Source: Pseudomonadota bacterium
Lineage (GTDB): Bacteria; Pseudomonadota; Alphaproteobacteria; Rhizobiales; JAKPQE01
DNA: 64,000 nucleotides
NCBI GenBank assembly: GCA_029572955.1
Contig: JAKPQE010000036.1
Coordinates: 31,438-95,437, forward strand
Direction of reading: 5' to 3'
Notes under the pieces: generated by a model
Told to the model about the DNA's origin: nothing
Databases searched by the model: none
Seen by the model: the letters and a program-made list of their open reading frames with translations, nothing else
Made by a program: the position numbers and the translations under genes
Shown: one piece after another, positions 9,961 through 19,169 of the stretch
Position numbering within the stretch: the first letter of the stretch is position 1
Layout of the letters: each line of letters begins with the position of its first letter

Positions 9961-10932
9961 TCAGCCGGGAAAATGGCAGGCGACGCGCGACGCGCCGACG
10001 GCGGCAAGCTCGGGGCACTCGGCCCGGCATTTCGGCGTCGCCCGCGGGCAGCGGCCGGCGAAGGCGCAGCCCGGCGGCGGATCGATCGGACTCGGGGGTT
10101 CGCCGGCAAGGGCACATCGGGCCGCCCTGCCCTGCGAACGGCGATGCGCCAGCGAGGGCGCGGCGGCCAGCAACGCCCGGGTATACGGGTGGCGCGGGCG
10201 GGCGAACAGCTCGTCCCGCCCGGACAACTCGACGATGCGGCCGAGATACATGATGGCGATCTCGTCGCAGATCCGGCGCACGGCGCCGAGATCGTGCGAC
10301 ACGAACAGCAGGGCGAGCCCGAAATCGTCGCGCAGGCCGGCCAGCAAATCGAGGATCTGCCGCTTGGTGATCATATCGAGCGCGCTGACGGGCTCGTCGC
10401 AGACGAGGAGGCGCGGACCGGTCGCCAGCGCCCGGGCGATCGCGATGCGCTGGCGCTGGCCGCCGGAGAACTGGTGCGGAAACAGGGTCGCCTGGTCGGC
10501 GCGAAGGCCGACGCGGGCAAAAAGCCCGGCAACGCGGGCAGCGCGGGCCGCCGGATCGCCGATGCCGAGGAGGTCGAGCGGCGCGCGGACGATATCGGCG
10601 GCGCGGCGGCGCGGATCGAGCGAGGAATAGGGGTTCTGGAAGACGATCTGCAGATCGCGGCGGCGGGCGCGCATCGCCGCGGCGTCGAGGGCGTAGAGGT
10701 CCGCCCCGTCGAAGGACACGGTGCCGCCAACGGCATCGAGAAGGCGCATCACCGCAAGGGCGACTGTGGTCTTGCCGGCGCCGCTCTCGCCGACGAGGCC
10801 GAGGGCACGGCCCTGTCCGAGGGTGAAGGACACGCCGCGCACCGCCCGCAGCGAGGGCCGCGGCGCAAAGAGGCCCGATCCCGGCTGCGGGAAGGCCACC
10901 TCGAGGTCGCGAACGTCGAGCAGCGCCGCCAT
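9961..10932 (-). CDS. Dipeptide/nickel-type ABC transporter ATPase (DppF/NikE class)
   Basis: This is the second of two ATPases powering the importer at 9.9-15.2 kb. The 323-residue protein has Walker A GESGAGKTT, signature FSGGQRQRIAIARAL, Walker B LLVCDEP, and the C-terminal oligopeptide-transporter extension with HPYTRALLAA and clustered cysteines (GCAFAGRCPRATPKCRAEC). The ATG at 10932 lies 1 nt after the stop of the partner ATPase. It is the last gene of the transporter operon, 186 bp upstream of hypB, so read-through into the hyp genes is possible. Confidence 0.9.
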   Translation of the reverse strand: MAALLDVRDLEVAFPQPGSGLFAPRPSLRAVRGVSFTLGQGRALGLVGESGAGKTTVALAVMRLLDAVGGTVSFDGADLYALDAAAMRARRRDLQIVFQNPYSSLDPRRRAADIVRAPLDLLGIGDPAARAARVAGLFARVGLRADQATLFPHQFSGGQRQRIAIARALATGPRLLVCDEPVSALDMITKRQILDLLAGLRDDFGLALLFVSHDLGAVRRICDEIAIMYLGRIVELSGRDELFARPRHPYTRALLAAAPSLAHRRSQGRAARCALAGEPPSPIDPPPGCAFAGRCPRATPKCRAECPELAAVGASRVACHFPG

Positions 10933-10933
10933 C

Positions 10934-11734
10934 TCAGCCCTCCCCGGCGAAGGCCTGCGCGCAGGCGAGCAGTTCCCGCGTATAGGGATGCAGCGGCCGG
11001 TCGAGCACCGCGTCGGCCGTCCCGGTCTCGACGATCCGGCCGGCATGCATGACGGCGACGGCGTCGGCCATCCGGGCGATCGCCGCCATGTCGTGGCTGA
11101 CGAGGAGGATCGAGAGGCCGAATTCGTGCCGGATGTCGTCGAGAAGATCGAAGATCCCGGCCGCCGTGGTGACGTCGAGCGCCGTCGTCGGCTCGTCGGC
11201 GACGAGGACCCGGGGACGGCAGGCGATCGCCATGGCGATCATGACCCGCTGGCGCATGCCGCCGGAAAGCTGATGCGGATAGGCGCGGGCGCGCGACGAC
11301 GGATCGGCGATGCCGACGCGGCCGAGCGTCTCGACCGCGAGCCGCCACGCCTCCCGGCGCGGCATCGGCCGATGCAGCAGGATCGCCTCGGCGATCTGGT
11401 CGCCGATCGTGAAGACCGGATCGAGCGAGGTCATCGGATCCTGGAAGACCATCGCGATTTCGCCGCCGCGCAGGCGGCGCAGGCGCTCGCTCGCGGCACC
11501 GACCAGCTCCTCGCCGTCGAGGCGGATCGAGCCCGAGACGATCCGCGCCGCGGGTGCCGGCAGGAGACCGAGCACCGACAGGGCGGTGATCGACTTGCCT
11601 GAGCCCGACGCCCCGACGAGGCCGAGCGTGGAACCGGCCTCGAGGCGCAGGCAGACCCCGTCGAGCACCCGCACCGGGGGACGGTGCCGCATCGCGATCT
11701 CGACGCACAGATCCTCGATCACGAGAACGGCCAT
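10934..11734 (-). CDS. Dipeptide/nickel-type ABC transporter ATPase (DppD/NikD class)
   Basis: The 266-residue ATPase shows Walker A GASGSGKSITAL, Q-loop MVFQDPMTSLDP, signature LSGGMRQRVMIAMAI and Walker B VLVADEPTTALD. It ends just after HPYTRELLACAQ and so lacks the long oligopeptide extension, which is the shorter NikD-like form. The ATG at 11734 is preferred over one at 11746 because GGAG then sits 6 nt upstream and overlap with the permease stop is avoided. Confidence 0.9.
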   Translation of the reverse strand: MAVLVIEDLCVEIAMRHRPPVRVLDGVCLRLEAGSTLGLVGASGSGKSITALSVLGLLPAPAARIVSGSIRLDGEELVGAASERLRRLRGGEIAMVFQDPMTSLDPVFTIGDQIAEAILLHRPMPRREAWRLAVETLGRVGIADPSSRARAYPHQLSGGMRQRVMIAMAIACRPRVLVADEPTTALDVTTAAGIFDLLDDIRHEFGLSILLVSHDMAAIARMADAVAVMHAGRIVETGTADAVLDRPLHPYTRELLACAQAFAGEG

Positions 11735-11735
11735 C

Positions 11736-12593
11736 CTAGGCTCCATCCGATTTCGGATCGAGGATCCTGTTCAGGCCGTCGCCGAGGAGACTGACGGCGA
11801 GCACGGTGAGGAAGATCGCGAGGCCGGGAAAGGCCACGGGCCACCAGGCGTCGAGGACGTATTCGCGGTTGGCGCCGATGATCTGGCCCCAGCTCATGGT
11901 GTCGGGATCGCCGAGCCCGAGGAACGACAGCGCCGCCTCGAACAGGATCGCCGTCGTGACCACCAGCGTTGCCGACACGATCAGCGGCGGCGCCGCATTC
12001 GGCAGGATGACCCGCCACATGAGGTGGCCGGCGCCGGCCCCGGCCGCCCGGGCCGCGACGACGTATTCGAGGTCCCGGATGCGCAGGAACTCGGCCCGCG
12101 CCAGGCGCGCGGTCGGCGGCCAGGCCACGAAGCCGATGGTCAGCGCGATCGTGGTCGGCGACGGCGACCACAGCGTCACCAGCACCATGGCGAACAGCAG
12201 CGCCGGCAGCACCTGGAAGAACTCGGTGAAGCGCATAAGGAGGTCGTCGAGGCGACCGCCGAAAAAGCCGGCCAGTGCGCCGAGCGCGACGCCGAGGACC
12301 ATGGCGAGGCCGGCGGCTACGGCGGCGACAGAGAGGGTCGGCGCGGCACCAGCGAGCAGGCACACCGCGAGGTCGCGGCCGAGATAGTCCGTGCCGAGCG
12401 GAAGCGGTCCGACGAAGGTCGGCGCGCGGTGGGGCAAGGACACGATGTCGAACGGGTCGCGGCCGTCGAGGAACACGGAGTAGAGCGCCATGGCGCAGAC
12501 GACGAGGAGGGCCGCCATCCCGACGACGGCCGACGGGCCGGTGCGACAGGCACTCAGGAACCGGCGCAGCCAGGGGTCGGCGCGGCCGGTCAT
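11736..12593 (-). CDS. Dipeptide/nickel-type ABC transporter permease (DppC/NikC class)
   Basis: Inner-membrane permease of 285 residues with the DppC/OppC N-terminal region (PLGTDYLGRDL) and the EAA-loop motif EYVVAARAAGAGAGHLMWRVILPNA split around the typical Gly. About six membrane segments can be read. The ATG overlaps the stop of the upstream permease (ATGA), which shows translational coupling. It should pair with the DppB-type permease to form the channel. Confidence 0.92.
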   Translation of the reverse strand: MTGRADPWLRRFLSACRTGPSAVVGMAALLVVCAMALYSVFLDGRDPFDIVSLPHRAPTFVGPLPLGTDYLGRDLAVCLLAGAAPTLSVAAVAAGLAMVLGVALGALAGFFGGRLDDLLMRFTEFFQVLPALLFAMVLVTLWSPSPTTIALTIGFVAWPPTARLARAEFLRIRDLEYVVAARAAGAGAGHLMWRVILPNAAPPLIVSATLVVTTAILFEAALSFLGLGDPDTMSWGQIIGANREYVLDAWWPVAFPGLAIFLTVLAVSLLGDGLNRILDPKSDGA

Positions 12594-13567
12594 CACGGCA
12601 CCGTCCGCAGGCGGGGATCGGCGAGGCGATAGGCAAGGTCGGTCAGGAGATTGACCACGACCACCATGGCCGCGGCGCAGAGCAGCACGCCGAGGACCGT
12701 CGGATAGTCGCGGCGCAGCAGCGACTCGAACGCCAGCCGGCCGAGCCCCGGCCAGTTGAAGACGGTCTCGACGAGGAGCGCGCCGGACAGCAGATGGCCG
12801 AACTGCAGCCCGGCGACGGTCAGCACCGGCAGGGCGGCGTTGCGCAGGGCATGGCGAAACAGAACCGTCCGTTCCGGGGCGCCTTTCGCCCGGACGACGC
12901 GGATGAAATCGGCGGCCAGCACCTCCCGCATCGCCGCCCCGGTGATCCGCGCGTATTGCGCGAGATGGACGAGCACCAGCGTGACCACCGGCAGGACCAG
13001 ATGGCGGGCGACGTCGAGGGTGCGGGTGATCCATCCGGCGTCGCGCAGGCGCAGATCCGACATTCCCTCCACCGGCAGGACCGGCAGGATCGAGGCGAAG
13101 AGGACGACGAGCATGATCCCGGTCCAGAAGACCGGCATCGCATGGCAGGCGGTGGTGAAGGCCGTGACCAGCGTCGGGACCGCACCGCCCCGGGCGCGGG
13201 CCGCCAGCACGCCGAGCGCCACCCCGACCACGAGCGCGACGATCTGGGCGCTGGCGACGAGCAGGACGGTCGGCCCGAGGCGGGCGGCGATCAGGCTGGA
13301 GACCGGCAGATTGAAATAGTGGGACATGCCGAGGTCGCCGCGGGCGATGTGGCCGAGATAGATGGCGAGCTGGGTCGGCAGCGGCCGGTCGAGCCCGTAG
13401 TCGGCGCGGATCGCGGCAAGGACATCGGCCGTCGCACCGCCCATTTCGCCGGCGATGGCGGTCGCCGTATCGCCCGGCGCGAGACGGAGCAGGACGAAAT
13501 TCACGACGACGACGCCGGCCACCAGAAAAAGGCCGTGCAGCAGTCGGCGCGCGATATAGCCCGTCAT
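12593..13567 (-). CDS. Dipeptide/nickel-type ABC transporter permease (DppB/NikB class)
   Basis: Permease of 324 residues with the DppB hallmark start YIARRLLHGLFLVAGVVVVN, the periplasmic segment RLAPGDTA, and the cytoplasmic EAA loop (DFIRVVRAKGAPERTVLFRH). About six transmembrane helices are visible. It follows the binding-protein gene by 77 bp and is coupled to the next permease by ATGA. Confidence 0.92.
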   Translation of the reverse strand: MTGYIARRLLHGLFLVAGVVVVNFVLLRLAPGDTATAIAGEMGGATADVLAAIRADYGLDRPLPTQLAIYLGHIARGDLGMSHYFNLPVSSLIAARLGPTVLLVASAQIVALVVGVALGVLAARARGGAVPTLVTAFTTACHAMPVFWTGIMLVVLFASILPVLPVEGMSDLRLRDAGWITRTLDVARHLVLPVVTLVLVHLAQYARITGAAMREVLAADFIRVVRAKGAPERTVLFRHALRNAALPVLTVAGLQFGHLLSGALLVETVFNWPGLGRLAFESLLRRDYPTVLGVLLCAAAMVVVVNLLTDLAYRLADPRLRTVP

Positions 13568-13644
13568 GTTGCCCCCGGGGACCGACCGGCGATCGTCTCG
13601 ACTGCGCCCCCGGGGCAATCCCGGTCGCGGACCCGATGGCCGGA

Positions 13645-15213
13645 CTACTTGTCCTTTATCCAGTATAGCTCGTCCATCGGCGACAGGACGCCCCATATCG
13701 AGAGCGGCGGATTGCCGAGCCGCCTGTCATAGGCGGTGTGGAACGGCAAGAGGTTCAGCCAGTAGACGGGCAGATCGGTGGCGACGATCTGCTGGAATTC
13801 GGCATAGAGCTGCTTGCGCCGGGCCGGATCGAGTTCGACCGCCGCCGCTTCGAGCAGGGCATCGACCCGCGCGTCGGCATAGCTCTGCGTGTTCGACCAG
13901 ACGACACCGGGCCGGATGTTGGAGGACAGGTAGGTGCGATGGACGCCGATCACCGGGTCGCCCCAGTTGAACACCGTGTCCATGGTCATTTCGAAGTCGT
14001 GGCCGGCGATCCGGCTGGCCCAGGTCGCCGTGTCGGGCGAGGTGCGGACGGTGACGTCGATACCGATCTTCTTCAACTGGGACTTCAGGTATTCGGCGAG
14101 GTTCTTCTGCTGCTCGACCAGGCCGGGAACATAGTCGACGGTCAGTTGCAGGCCATCGCCGAGGCCGACCTCGGCGAGCAGTCCCCTCGCCTTGTCGAGG
14201 TCGAGGTCATAGGCCGGAACGGTCGGGTCGAAAAACGGACTGCCCTCGACGATCGGGCCACGCTGCGCCACCGACACGCCGTGATGCAGGGTGCCGACGA
14301 TGTAGTCCCGGTCGATCGCGTAGGCGATGGCCTGGCGGACCCGGCGATCGGCCAGCTTCGGCGATCGCGTGTTGAAGGCCAGCCAGTTGATCGGGCCAAG
14401 CGCGGCATAGCCGGCGTTCGTCACCGCGAGGCGGTCGACCTGCCGGAGCCGGCGTATCTCCTGCGATCCGGTCGCGAAGGGACGCAGATCGCCCTCGCCG
14501 CGCTCCATGGCGAGCAGCAGGGTCGACACGTCGGGGAGATAGCGGATGACGATCTCGTCGAGATAGGGGCGCCCGGGCAGGAAGAAATTCTCGTACCGCT
14601 TCAGGATGATGTGCTCGCCGGGCTGAAATTCGGCGAGCCGGAACGGACCGGCGCCGACGGCCGCCACATTGGCCGGATGGGTTCTGAGGTCCTGGCCGTC
14701 GCCATAGACATGCTTCGGCAGGATCGGCGCCAATGCCGGGGATAGCGCCAGCAGCAGGGCCGGATGCGGCCGGCCGAGGCGGATGACGGCGGTGCCGGGA
14801 TCGGGCGTCTCGACCGCCTCGACCGGCGCGAACATCGACTTGAAGGGATGGTTGTCCCGGATCGCCAGGATCGAGAAGGCGACGTCCTCGGAAGTCACCG
14901 GCCGGCCGTCGTGAAAGGTGGCGCCGGCGACGAGCTTCAGCGTTACCGACAGGCCGTCGTCGGACACCTGCCAGCTCTCGGCGAGATAGGGCTCGGGGTT
15001 CCATTCGGCGTCGTAGCGCAGGAGCGAGGCGAAGATCTGGGTGCTCGGGATCGCCACCGCAACGCCGGACTGAAGCGCGCCATTCACATGACGCGGCACC
15101 TGGGTCGACAGGATGACGAGCGATCCGCCCGGCCTGCCGTCGGCGAGCGCCGGCGCGGCGGCAAGCACCAGGGCAAACGCCAGCCGAGCCAGAATCCGGC
15201 CAAATCGGTACAT
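13645..15213 (-). CDS. Family 5 extracellular solute-binding protein (peptide/nickel type)
   Basis: Periplasmic receptor of the importer, 522 residues. Residues 1-24 are a signal peptide ending ALAD. The mature protein carries the SBP_bac_5 landmarks: YLAESWQVSDDGLSVTLKL, FHDGRPVTSEDVAFS, VGAGPFRLAEFQPGE, VRQAIAYAIDRDYIV. Substrate is not fixed by sequence: dipeptides, nickel chelates or opine-like compounds are all handled by this family. Its position upstream of hyp genes makes nickel worth testing. The upstream adenylate ligase is 75 bp away. Confidence 0.88.
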   Translation of the reverse strand: MYRFGRILARLAFALVLAAAPALADGRPGGSLVILSTQVPRHVNGALQSGVAVAIPSTQIFASLLRYDAEWNPEPYLAESWQVSDDGLSVTLKLVAGATFHDGRPVTSEDVAFSILAIRDNHPFKSMFAPVEAVETPDPGTAVIRLGRPHPALLLALSPALAPILPKHVYGDGQDLRTHPANVAAVGAGPFRLAEFQPGEHIILKRYENFFLPGRPYLDEIVIRYLPDVSTLLLAMERGEGDLRPFATGSQEIRRLRQVDRLAVTNAGYAALGPINWLAFNTRSPKLADRRVRQAIAYAIDRDYIVGTLHHGVSVAQRGPIVEGSPFFDPTVPAYDLDLDKARGLLAEVGLGDGLQLTVDYVPGLVEQQKNLAEYLKSQLKKIGIDVTVRTSPDTATWASRIAGHDFEMTMDTVFNWGDPVIGVHRTYLSSNIRPGVVWSNTQSYADARVDALLEAAAVELDPARRKQLYAEFQQIVATDLPVYWLNLLPFHTAYDRRLGNPPLSIWGVLSPMDELYWIKDK

Positions 15214-15288
15214 CGAACCCCTCCCCCGAGACCCCGGCCCTCGCGCCGGTCTTGCTGCCGGCGTCGTGCCTTGCCCTTTGCCCCGCGA

Positions 15289-16770
15289 TCACCTCGCCAC
15301 GCCGGGCCGGCCATCCGGCACGGCGGCGCCTGCCGTTCTTTCGGCATAGCGCCGAAGGACGGCCTGACGCAACTCGCCACGGATGATCTTGCCGGTATCG
15401 GTGCGCGGAACGGCGTCGATCCGCACCAGCACGTCGGGCGCCTTGTCGCCGAGCAGCCCGGCGCAGCGGCTCAAGAGCGCGTGCTCGTCGAGCGGACCGC
15501 GGGCGACCACCCCGGCCCAGATCTCGACGCGGGCGGCGTCGGTCCGCATCTCGATGACGCCGGCATCGACCACCTCGTCGTGGCGCTTCAGCGCATCCTC
15601 GACCAGATGCGGCGAGACGATCGCACCGTCGCGATTGATCACCTCGATCGACTTGCCGACAACCGCGACCAGACCGTCGCCGTGGACGGCGCCGACGTCG
15701 CCGGGGCGGAACCAGCCGTCGCCGCCGAGGATGGCGCGGTCGCGCGGCTCGGGCGCCACGAACTCGCCGACCTTGTTGGTCCACAGGCGCAACTGCCCCT
15801 GCCGCCCGGCGGGCAGCACGGCGCCGTCCTCGTCGACCGCCTGCGCCCGCGCCCAGGGCGCGAGATAGCCGGCCGCGCCCTCGACATCGCCGAAGGTGCC
15901 GGCAAGGCCATAGGCGATGCCGCCGGTCTCGGTGGTGCCGTAGGCGAGCATCACATCGCTCGACAGGGTGGCGCGCGCATCGGTGATCAGCTCTTTCGAG
16001 ATGCGGCTGCCGCCGACGGTGACGCGGTGCAGGGTCGGGCAGGCCTCGAAACCGCCGAGCTGATGGTCGACGATGTCGCGGAGCTGGCCGGGGAGCGCGA
16101 TCAGATGGCCGACGCCGAACAGACGCACGAGATGCAACGTCTCTTCCGGATTGGGGGCAAAACAGGCGAGGCCGCCGCTGATCAGGGCATGGAACAGGTG
16201 GAACGACCCGACGGTCGACACGCCCGCCACGCTCAGCGTGCGCCCGGCGCCGTTGGCCCACACGACCCCGTCGAGCATGCGCCGCTCCAGCACCGCGGGC
16301 GTCAGGCCGACCGCCTTCGGCACGCCGGTCGTGCCGGAGGACAGCACGATCCGGGTATGCCGGTCCGCTGCGACGGGACGAAGTTCGCTCGGCGCCGCCG
16401 CGCGATCGCGGGCGAACCAGGCATCGTCGAGCGCGATCGTTCGGACGTCGACGAGCGGGGTGCCGAACCGGTCGAGGATCACCGCATCGGGCACCAGCCC
16501 GGACACGACGGCGCTATAGACGGTGTGCAGCGAGACCGAGGTGATGCCGCACCGTTCCAGGGCCAGGATCAGAACGAGGTGCTGGAACGGGTTGCGCACG
16601 TCGATGGCGACGAGCATCTGTGCCTCGAGCCCGAGCTCGCCGATCCGGCGCGCGGCGGCGTGGATCGCGTCGGCCACCATGCCGTAGGTCGCGACTCCCC
16701 CCGTATAGGCGATCGCCGGCCTATGCGGACTCATGCGAGCATGATATAAGACATACGTATTGAGATTCAT
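15289..16770 (-). CDS. Acyl-CoA synthetase / adenylate-forming ligase
   Basis: The 493-residue protein is an ANL-superfamily enzyme that activates a carboxylate with ATP. Visible core motifs are A3 (LSSGTTGVPKAVG), A5 (LAYGTTETGG), A7/A8 (GWFRPGDVG) and A10 with the catalytic lysine (RTDTGKIIRGELR). No carrier-protein domain follows, so it is likely to form an acyl-CoA or a free acyl-adenylate; the acid is unknown. The ATG at 16770 gives the family-typical start NLNTYVLYHARMSPHRPA. It is first in the operon with the importer, suggesting the imported compound or its product may be the substrate. Confidence 0.85.
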   Translation of the reverse strand: MNLNTYVLYHARMSPHRPAIAYTGGVATYGMVADAIHAAARRIGELGLEAQMLVAIDVRNPFQHLVLILALERCGITSVSLHTVYSAVVSGLVPDAVILDRFGTPLVDVRTIALDDAWFARDRAAAPSELRPVAADRHTRIVLSSGTTGVPKAVGLTPAVLERRMLDGVVWANGAGRTLSVAGVSTVGSFHLFHALISGGLACFAPNPEETLHLVRLFGVGHLIALPGQLRDIVDHQLGGFEACPTLHRVTVGGSRISKELITDARATLSSDVMLAYGTTETGGIAYGLAGTFGDVEGAAGYLAPWARAQAVDEDGAVLPAGRQGQLRLWTNKVGEFVAPEPRDRAILGGDGWFRPGDVGAVHGDGLVAVVGKSIEVINRDGAIVSPHLVEDALKRHDEVVDAGVIEMRTDAARVEIWAGVVARGPLDEHALLSRCAGLLGDKAPDVLVRIDAVPRTDTGKIIRGELRQAVLRRYAERTAGAAVPDGRPGVAR

Positions 16771-16798
16771 CGTCCCAACTCCGACGTTGTGCCTAAAT

Positions 16799-17710
16799 AT
16801 GAAGACATCCTTCGTCACTGCAACAAGTATCGGCACCATCGCCCTTACGAATTATTCGGCGGTGTATGAAGTAAAGGCCGAAGAAACAAACTGGAGCGGA
16901 TTCTATATCGGCCTCAAGGCCGGGGCAACGTTTGGCGACGACGACTTCCAAATGGCTCGCACCGGCAGCGGGGGCGAAGATTTCGGCTTCAAATCGGGCG
17001 TTCCCCGATTTTCGCCGGCCGTTCCATTCTCCGCGGTCTCGAACAGCGGTCGCTTTTCCGCCTGGCCGGGGAGCGGGACCGTCAGCCAGAGCGTGTTCCT
17101 CGGCGGCCTCGCGGGCGGCTACAACTGGCAGCGCGGAAACCTCCTTTTCGGCCTCGAGATGGACGGATCGCTGGCCGGCCGGGGCGACGGGGCGGTTTCC
17201 TGGGCGGCCCGGGAGAGCTTCGACGGCGGCAGCCTCACCGGCTCCGGCACGCGCATCAGTGCCGTCCAGCATTCCGCCAGGATCGACTGGCTCTACACGC
17301 TTCGGCCGCGCGTCGGCTTCACGATGGACAGGCTGCTCGTCTTCGGCACGGCCGGGCTCGCCGTCGGCCAGATGACGCTGGAGACGTCGGCGGCGGTCGA
17401 CGAGCAGTACAACGATCCCGGCAAGGGCGGCGGTTCGCATACCGCCCGGAGCCGCTGGGCCGGCAGCAAGTCGTCGGTTCGGGCCGGCTATGTCGTCGGC
17501 GGCGGCATCGAATATGCCGTCGGCGACCATGTCTCCGTGGGTGTCGAGGGCCTCTATTTCGATCTCGGCACCTCGAAGGCGACGGCAACCGGCGTCGGTT
17601 CCTATACGGCGAACGGCGGACCGGACACCGCAATGTCGGTCGAGCCCTACATGATCGAGCGGCAGGTCGAGGGAGGCATCGTCCGGGCCGGCGTCAACTG
17701 GCGTTTCTGA
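16799..17710 (+). CDS. Outer-membrane beta-barrel protein (Omp25/Omp31-like)
   Basis: The 303-residue protein has a signal peptide, then NWSGFYIGLKAGATFGDD, the classical first strand of rhizobial/Brucella Omp25/31 proteins. Alternating strands with GGLAGGYNWQRGNLLFGLEMD and RPRVGFTMDRLLVFGTAGLA follow, and a final strand GIVRAGVNWRF ends in the C-terminal Phe needed for BAM recognition. It begins only 28 bp from the divergent ligase start, so its promoter must lie partly inside that gene. The sequence around the start (16740-16860) is more AT-rich than its surroundings. Confidence 0.88.
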   Translation: MKTSFVTATSIGTIALTNYSAVYEVKAEETNWSGFYIGLKAGATFGDDDFQMARTGSGGEDFGFKSGVPRFSPAVPFSAVSNSGRFSAWPGSGTVSQSVFLGGLAGGYNWQRGNLLFGLEMDGSLAGRGDGAVSWAARESFDGGSLTGSGTRISAVQHSARIDWLYTLRPRVGFTMDRLLVFGTAGLAVGQMTLETSAAVDEQYNDPGKGGGSHTARSRWAGSKSSVRAGYVVGGGIEYAVGDHVSVGVEGLYFDLGTSKATATGVGSYTANGGPDTAMSVEPYMIERQVEGGIVRAGVNWRF

Positions 17711-17885
17711 GCCCCGGTCGACCGGCCTTGGCCGCAGCCGCCGAGGTGTGAACGCCACCCCTCCCTGCCCGGCGCAGCCGAACGCGGGGTTTCGGTTGTT
17801 GCGGCCGACGGCCCCGGGAGGGCTTGCCTCGCCGGGCGTCACACAATCGACTTCTCCTTGGCCGTGCCGGCAGGCGCCGACGACA

Positions 17886-18254
17886 TCAATCGATGCGGCC
17901 CTGGTACGACGACGCGCAGTAGCGCCTGCTCCCCTCGGAGACATTGCCGAGCGCCACGGCGCAGGCGGTCGCGTCCTTCTGCAATTCTATGACCGCCGCA
18001 CCCTCGTCGAGCACGACGAGATAGTGCCGGTGCGGCGTGTCGGCAGGCGGCGCATGGTCGAAGGGCTCGAATCGGGCGTTGCTCGGGTAGCAGCCGGAGT
18101 CGACGACGGACACGTCCGGCGCCAGGCGCAGGATCGCCTGGACACGCCCCATGCGCTCTTCGCAGGCCGGCCGGTCGTCGGTCTCGGCGAAGGAAACGGC
18201 CAGGCCGCTGCCGGTCTGCAGCGTCAGAAGAACCATCAAGACGGCACTTTCCAT
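17886..18254 (-). CDS. Small secreted cysteine-containing protein, function unknown
   Basis: The 122-residue protein has a short hydrophobic N-terminus (MESAVLMVLLTLQTGSGLAV) that looks like a signal peptide, and four cysteines (PACEER, SGCYPS, TACAVA, RYCASS) that could pair. I do not recognise the family. It is the last gene in line with the heme-uptake cluster (70 bp after the membrane protein), so it may be co-transcribed with it. The region 17711-17885, between it and the convergent porin gene, holds no clear gene. Confidence 0.55.
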   Translation of the reverse strand: MESAVLMVLLTLQTGSGLAVSFAETDDRPACEERMGRVQAILRLAPDVSVVDSGCYPSNARFEPFDHAPPADTPHRHYLVVLDEGAAVIELQKDATACAVALGNVSEGSRRYCASSYQGRID

Positions 18255-18324
18255 AGAGCCTCACTTCCCGGCACGGCGTCATGCCGGTTTCGGTGGATCG
18301 GCGGCCGGCCGTCGTGGTGCGGGT

Positions 18325-18777
18325 TCACCAGGGGAGGCCGCCGGAGCGAAACGACACGCCGACGAAAACGAAGGCGATCGAGAGCAGGGTCACCGCGGCG
18401 ATGTGCAGGGCCATGTCGTTGAGCCGATCCGCGGTCAGGCGCGGCAGAACCCGCAGCTTGGCGTCGAGGGCGAGAGCGGCAGTGGCCAGGAGCAGCACCA
18501 GCTTGGCGAGCACCAGGTGAGCGATCGGGTCCGCTTCGGCGGGACGGAACCAGAGGCGGACATCGGGAACCAGATCGACGGCCATCCAGATGCCGGTCGC
18601 GACCTGCACGAGGAGAGCCGGGATGCCGATCCGCTCGAAGCGGCCCTCGAAAGCCAGCAGCATCTCGGGATCGGCAGCCTTCAGGACGCGCGGCAGAACG
18701 ATCGTCGCAAGAACGACGTGGCCGCCCGTCCAGATCGTCGCGGCGAGAATGTGAAGGAACAGAAGGGCCTCGTGCAC
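18325..18777 (-). CDS. Four-helix membrane protein, CopD/DUF-like
   Basis: The 150-residue protein has four predicted membrane helices: LLFLHILAATIWTGGHVVLA, IPALLVQVATGIWMAV, VLAKLVLLLATAALAL and LHIAAVTLLSIAFVFVGVSF. Conserved His residues in the first and last helices recall CopD-type or heme-binding small membrane proteins. The GTG start at 18777 is 20 nt downstream of the monooxygenase stop and has AAAGGCGAG upstream. Operon position suggests a role in heme or iron handling at the inner membrane; the exact function is unknown. Confidence 0.7.
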   Translation of the reverse strand: MHEALLFLHILAATIWTGGHVVLATIVLPRVLKAADPEMLLAFEGRFERIGIPALLVQVATGIWMAVDLVPDVRLWFRPAEADPIAHLVLAKLVLLLATAALALDAKLRVLPRLTADRLNDMALHIAAVTLLSIAFVFVGVSFRSGGLPW

Positions 18778-18797
18778 AGGCTCGCCTTTCCACCAAC

Positions 18798-19166
18798 CTA
18801 CGCGGCTTCGCCGGCAGTCCTGTCGATGGTCTGCACCGTCTCGAATCCTTCGAAGACCGGATGGCCGAGCGTCATCGGTTCGGATCGGCCGGCATTGGCC
18901 GCGGAATGAGACTTGCGGAAGGCCTCGGACTCGGTCCAGTCGAGGAAATCGGTCTCGGTCGCCCAGAAGGTGTGCGAGGAATAGAGGATGTGATCCTCGC
19001 GCTCCGGACCCTTGAGCAGGCGGAACTCGATGAAGCCCGGCATGGTCGGCAGATCGCTCTGGCGGCCGAGCCAGACTGCCTCGAAAGCTTCGGCCTTGTC
19101 CTTTTTCACCTGGAAACGGTTCATTGCAAGATACACGGGTTTTCTCCCCTCGTTGGAATGGGTCAC
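18798..19166 (-). CDS. Antibiotic-biosynthesis-monooxygenase (ABM) fold protein, probable heme-degrading enzyme
   Basis: The 122-residue protein reads YLAMNRFQVKKDKAEAFEAV, then LPTMPGFIEFRLLKG, then YSSHTFWATETDFLDWTESE and AFRKSH. This is the HmoA/IsdG-like pattern of ABM dimers that open the heme ring and release iron. Family knowledge and its place directly after hutX in a TonB-receptor operon support a heme-degrading role; the catalytic residues cannot be verified here. Confidence 0.8.
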   Translation of the reverse strand: MTHSNEGRKPVYLAMNRFQVKKDKAEAFEAVWLGRQSDLPTMPGFIEFRLLKGPEREDHILYSSHTFWATETDFLDWTESEAFRKSHSAANAGRSEPMTLGHPVFEGFETVQTIDRTAGEAA

Positions 19167-19169
19167 GGC

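Noticed and set aside
12275..13732. Long plus-strand open frame opposite the ABC permeases
   Set aside because: It is antisense to two clearly conserved permease genes and is rich in Arg, Gly and Asp as expected from reading GC-rich DNA in reverse. Similar shadows occur opposite most genes, for example at 48378-50342.
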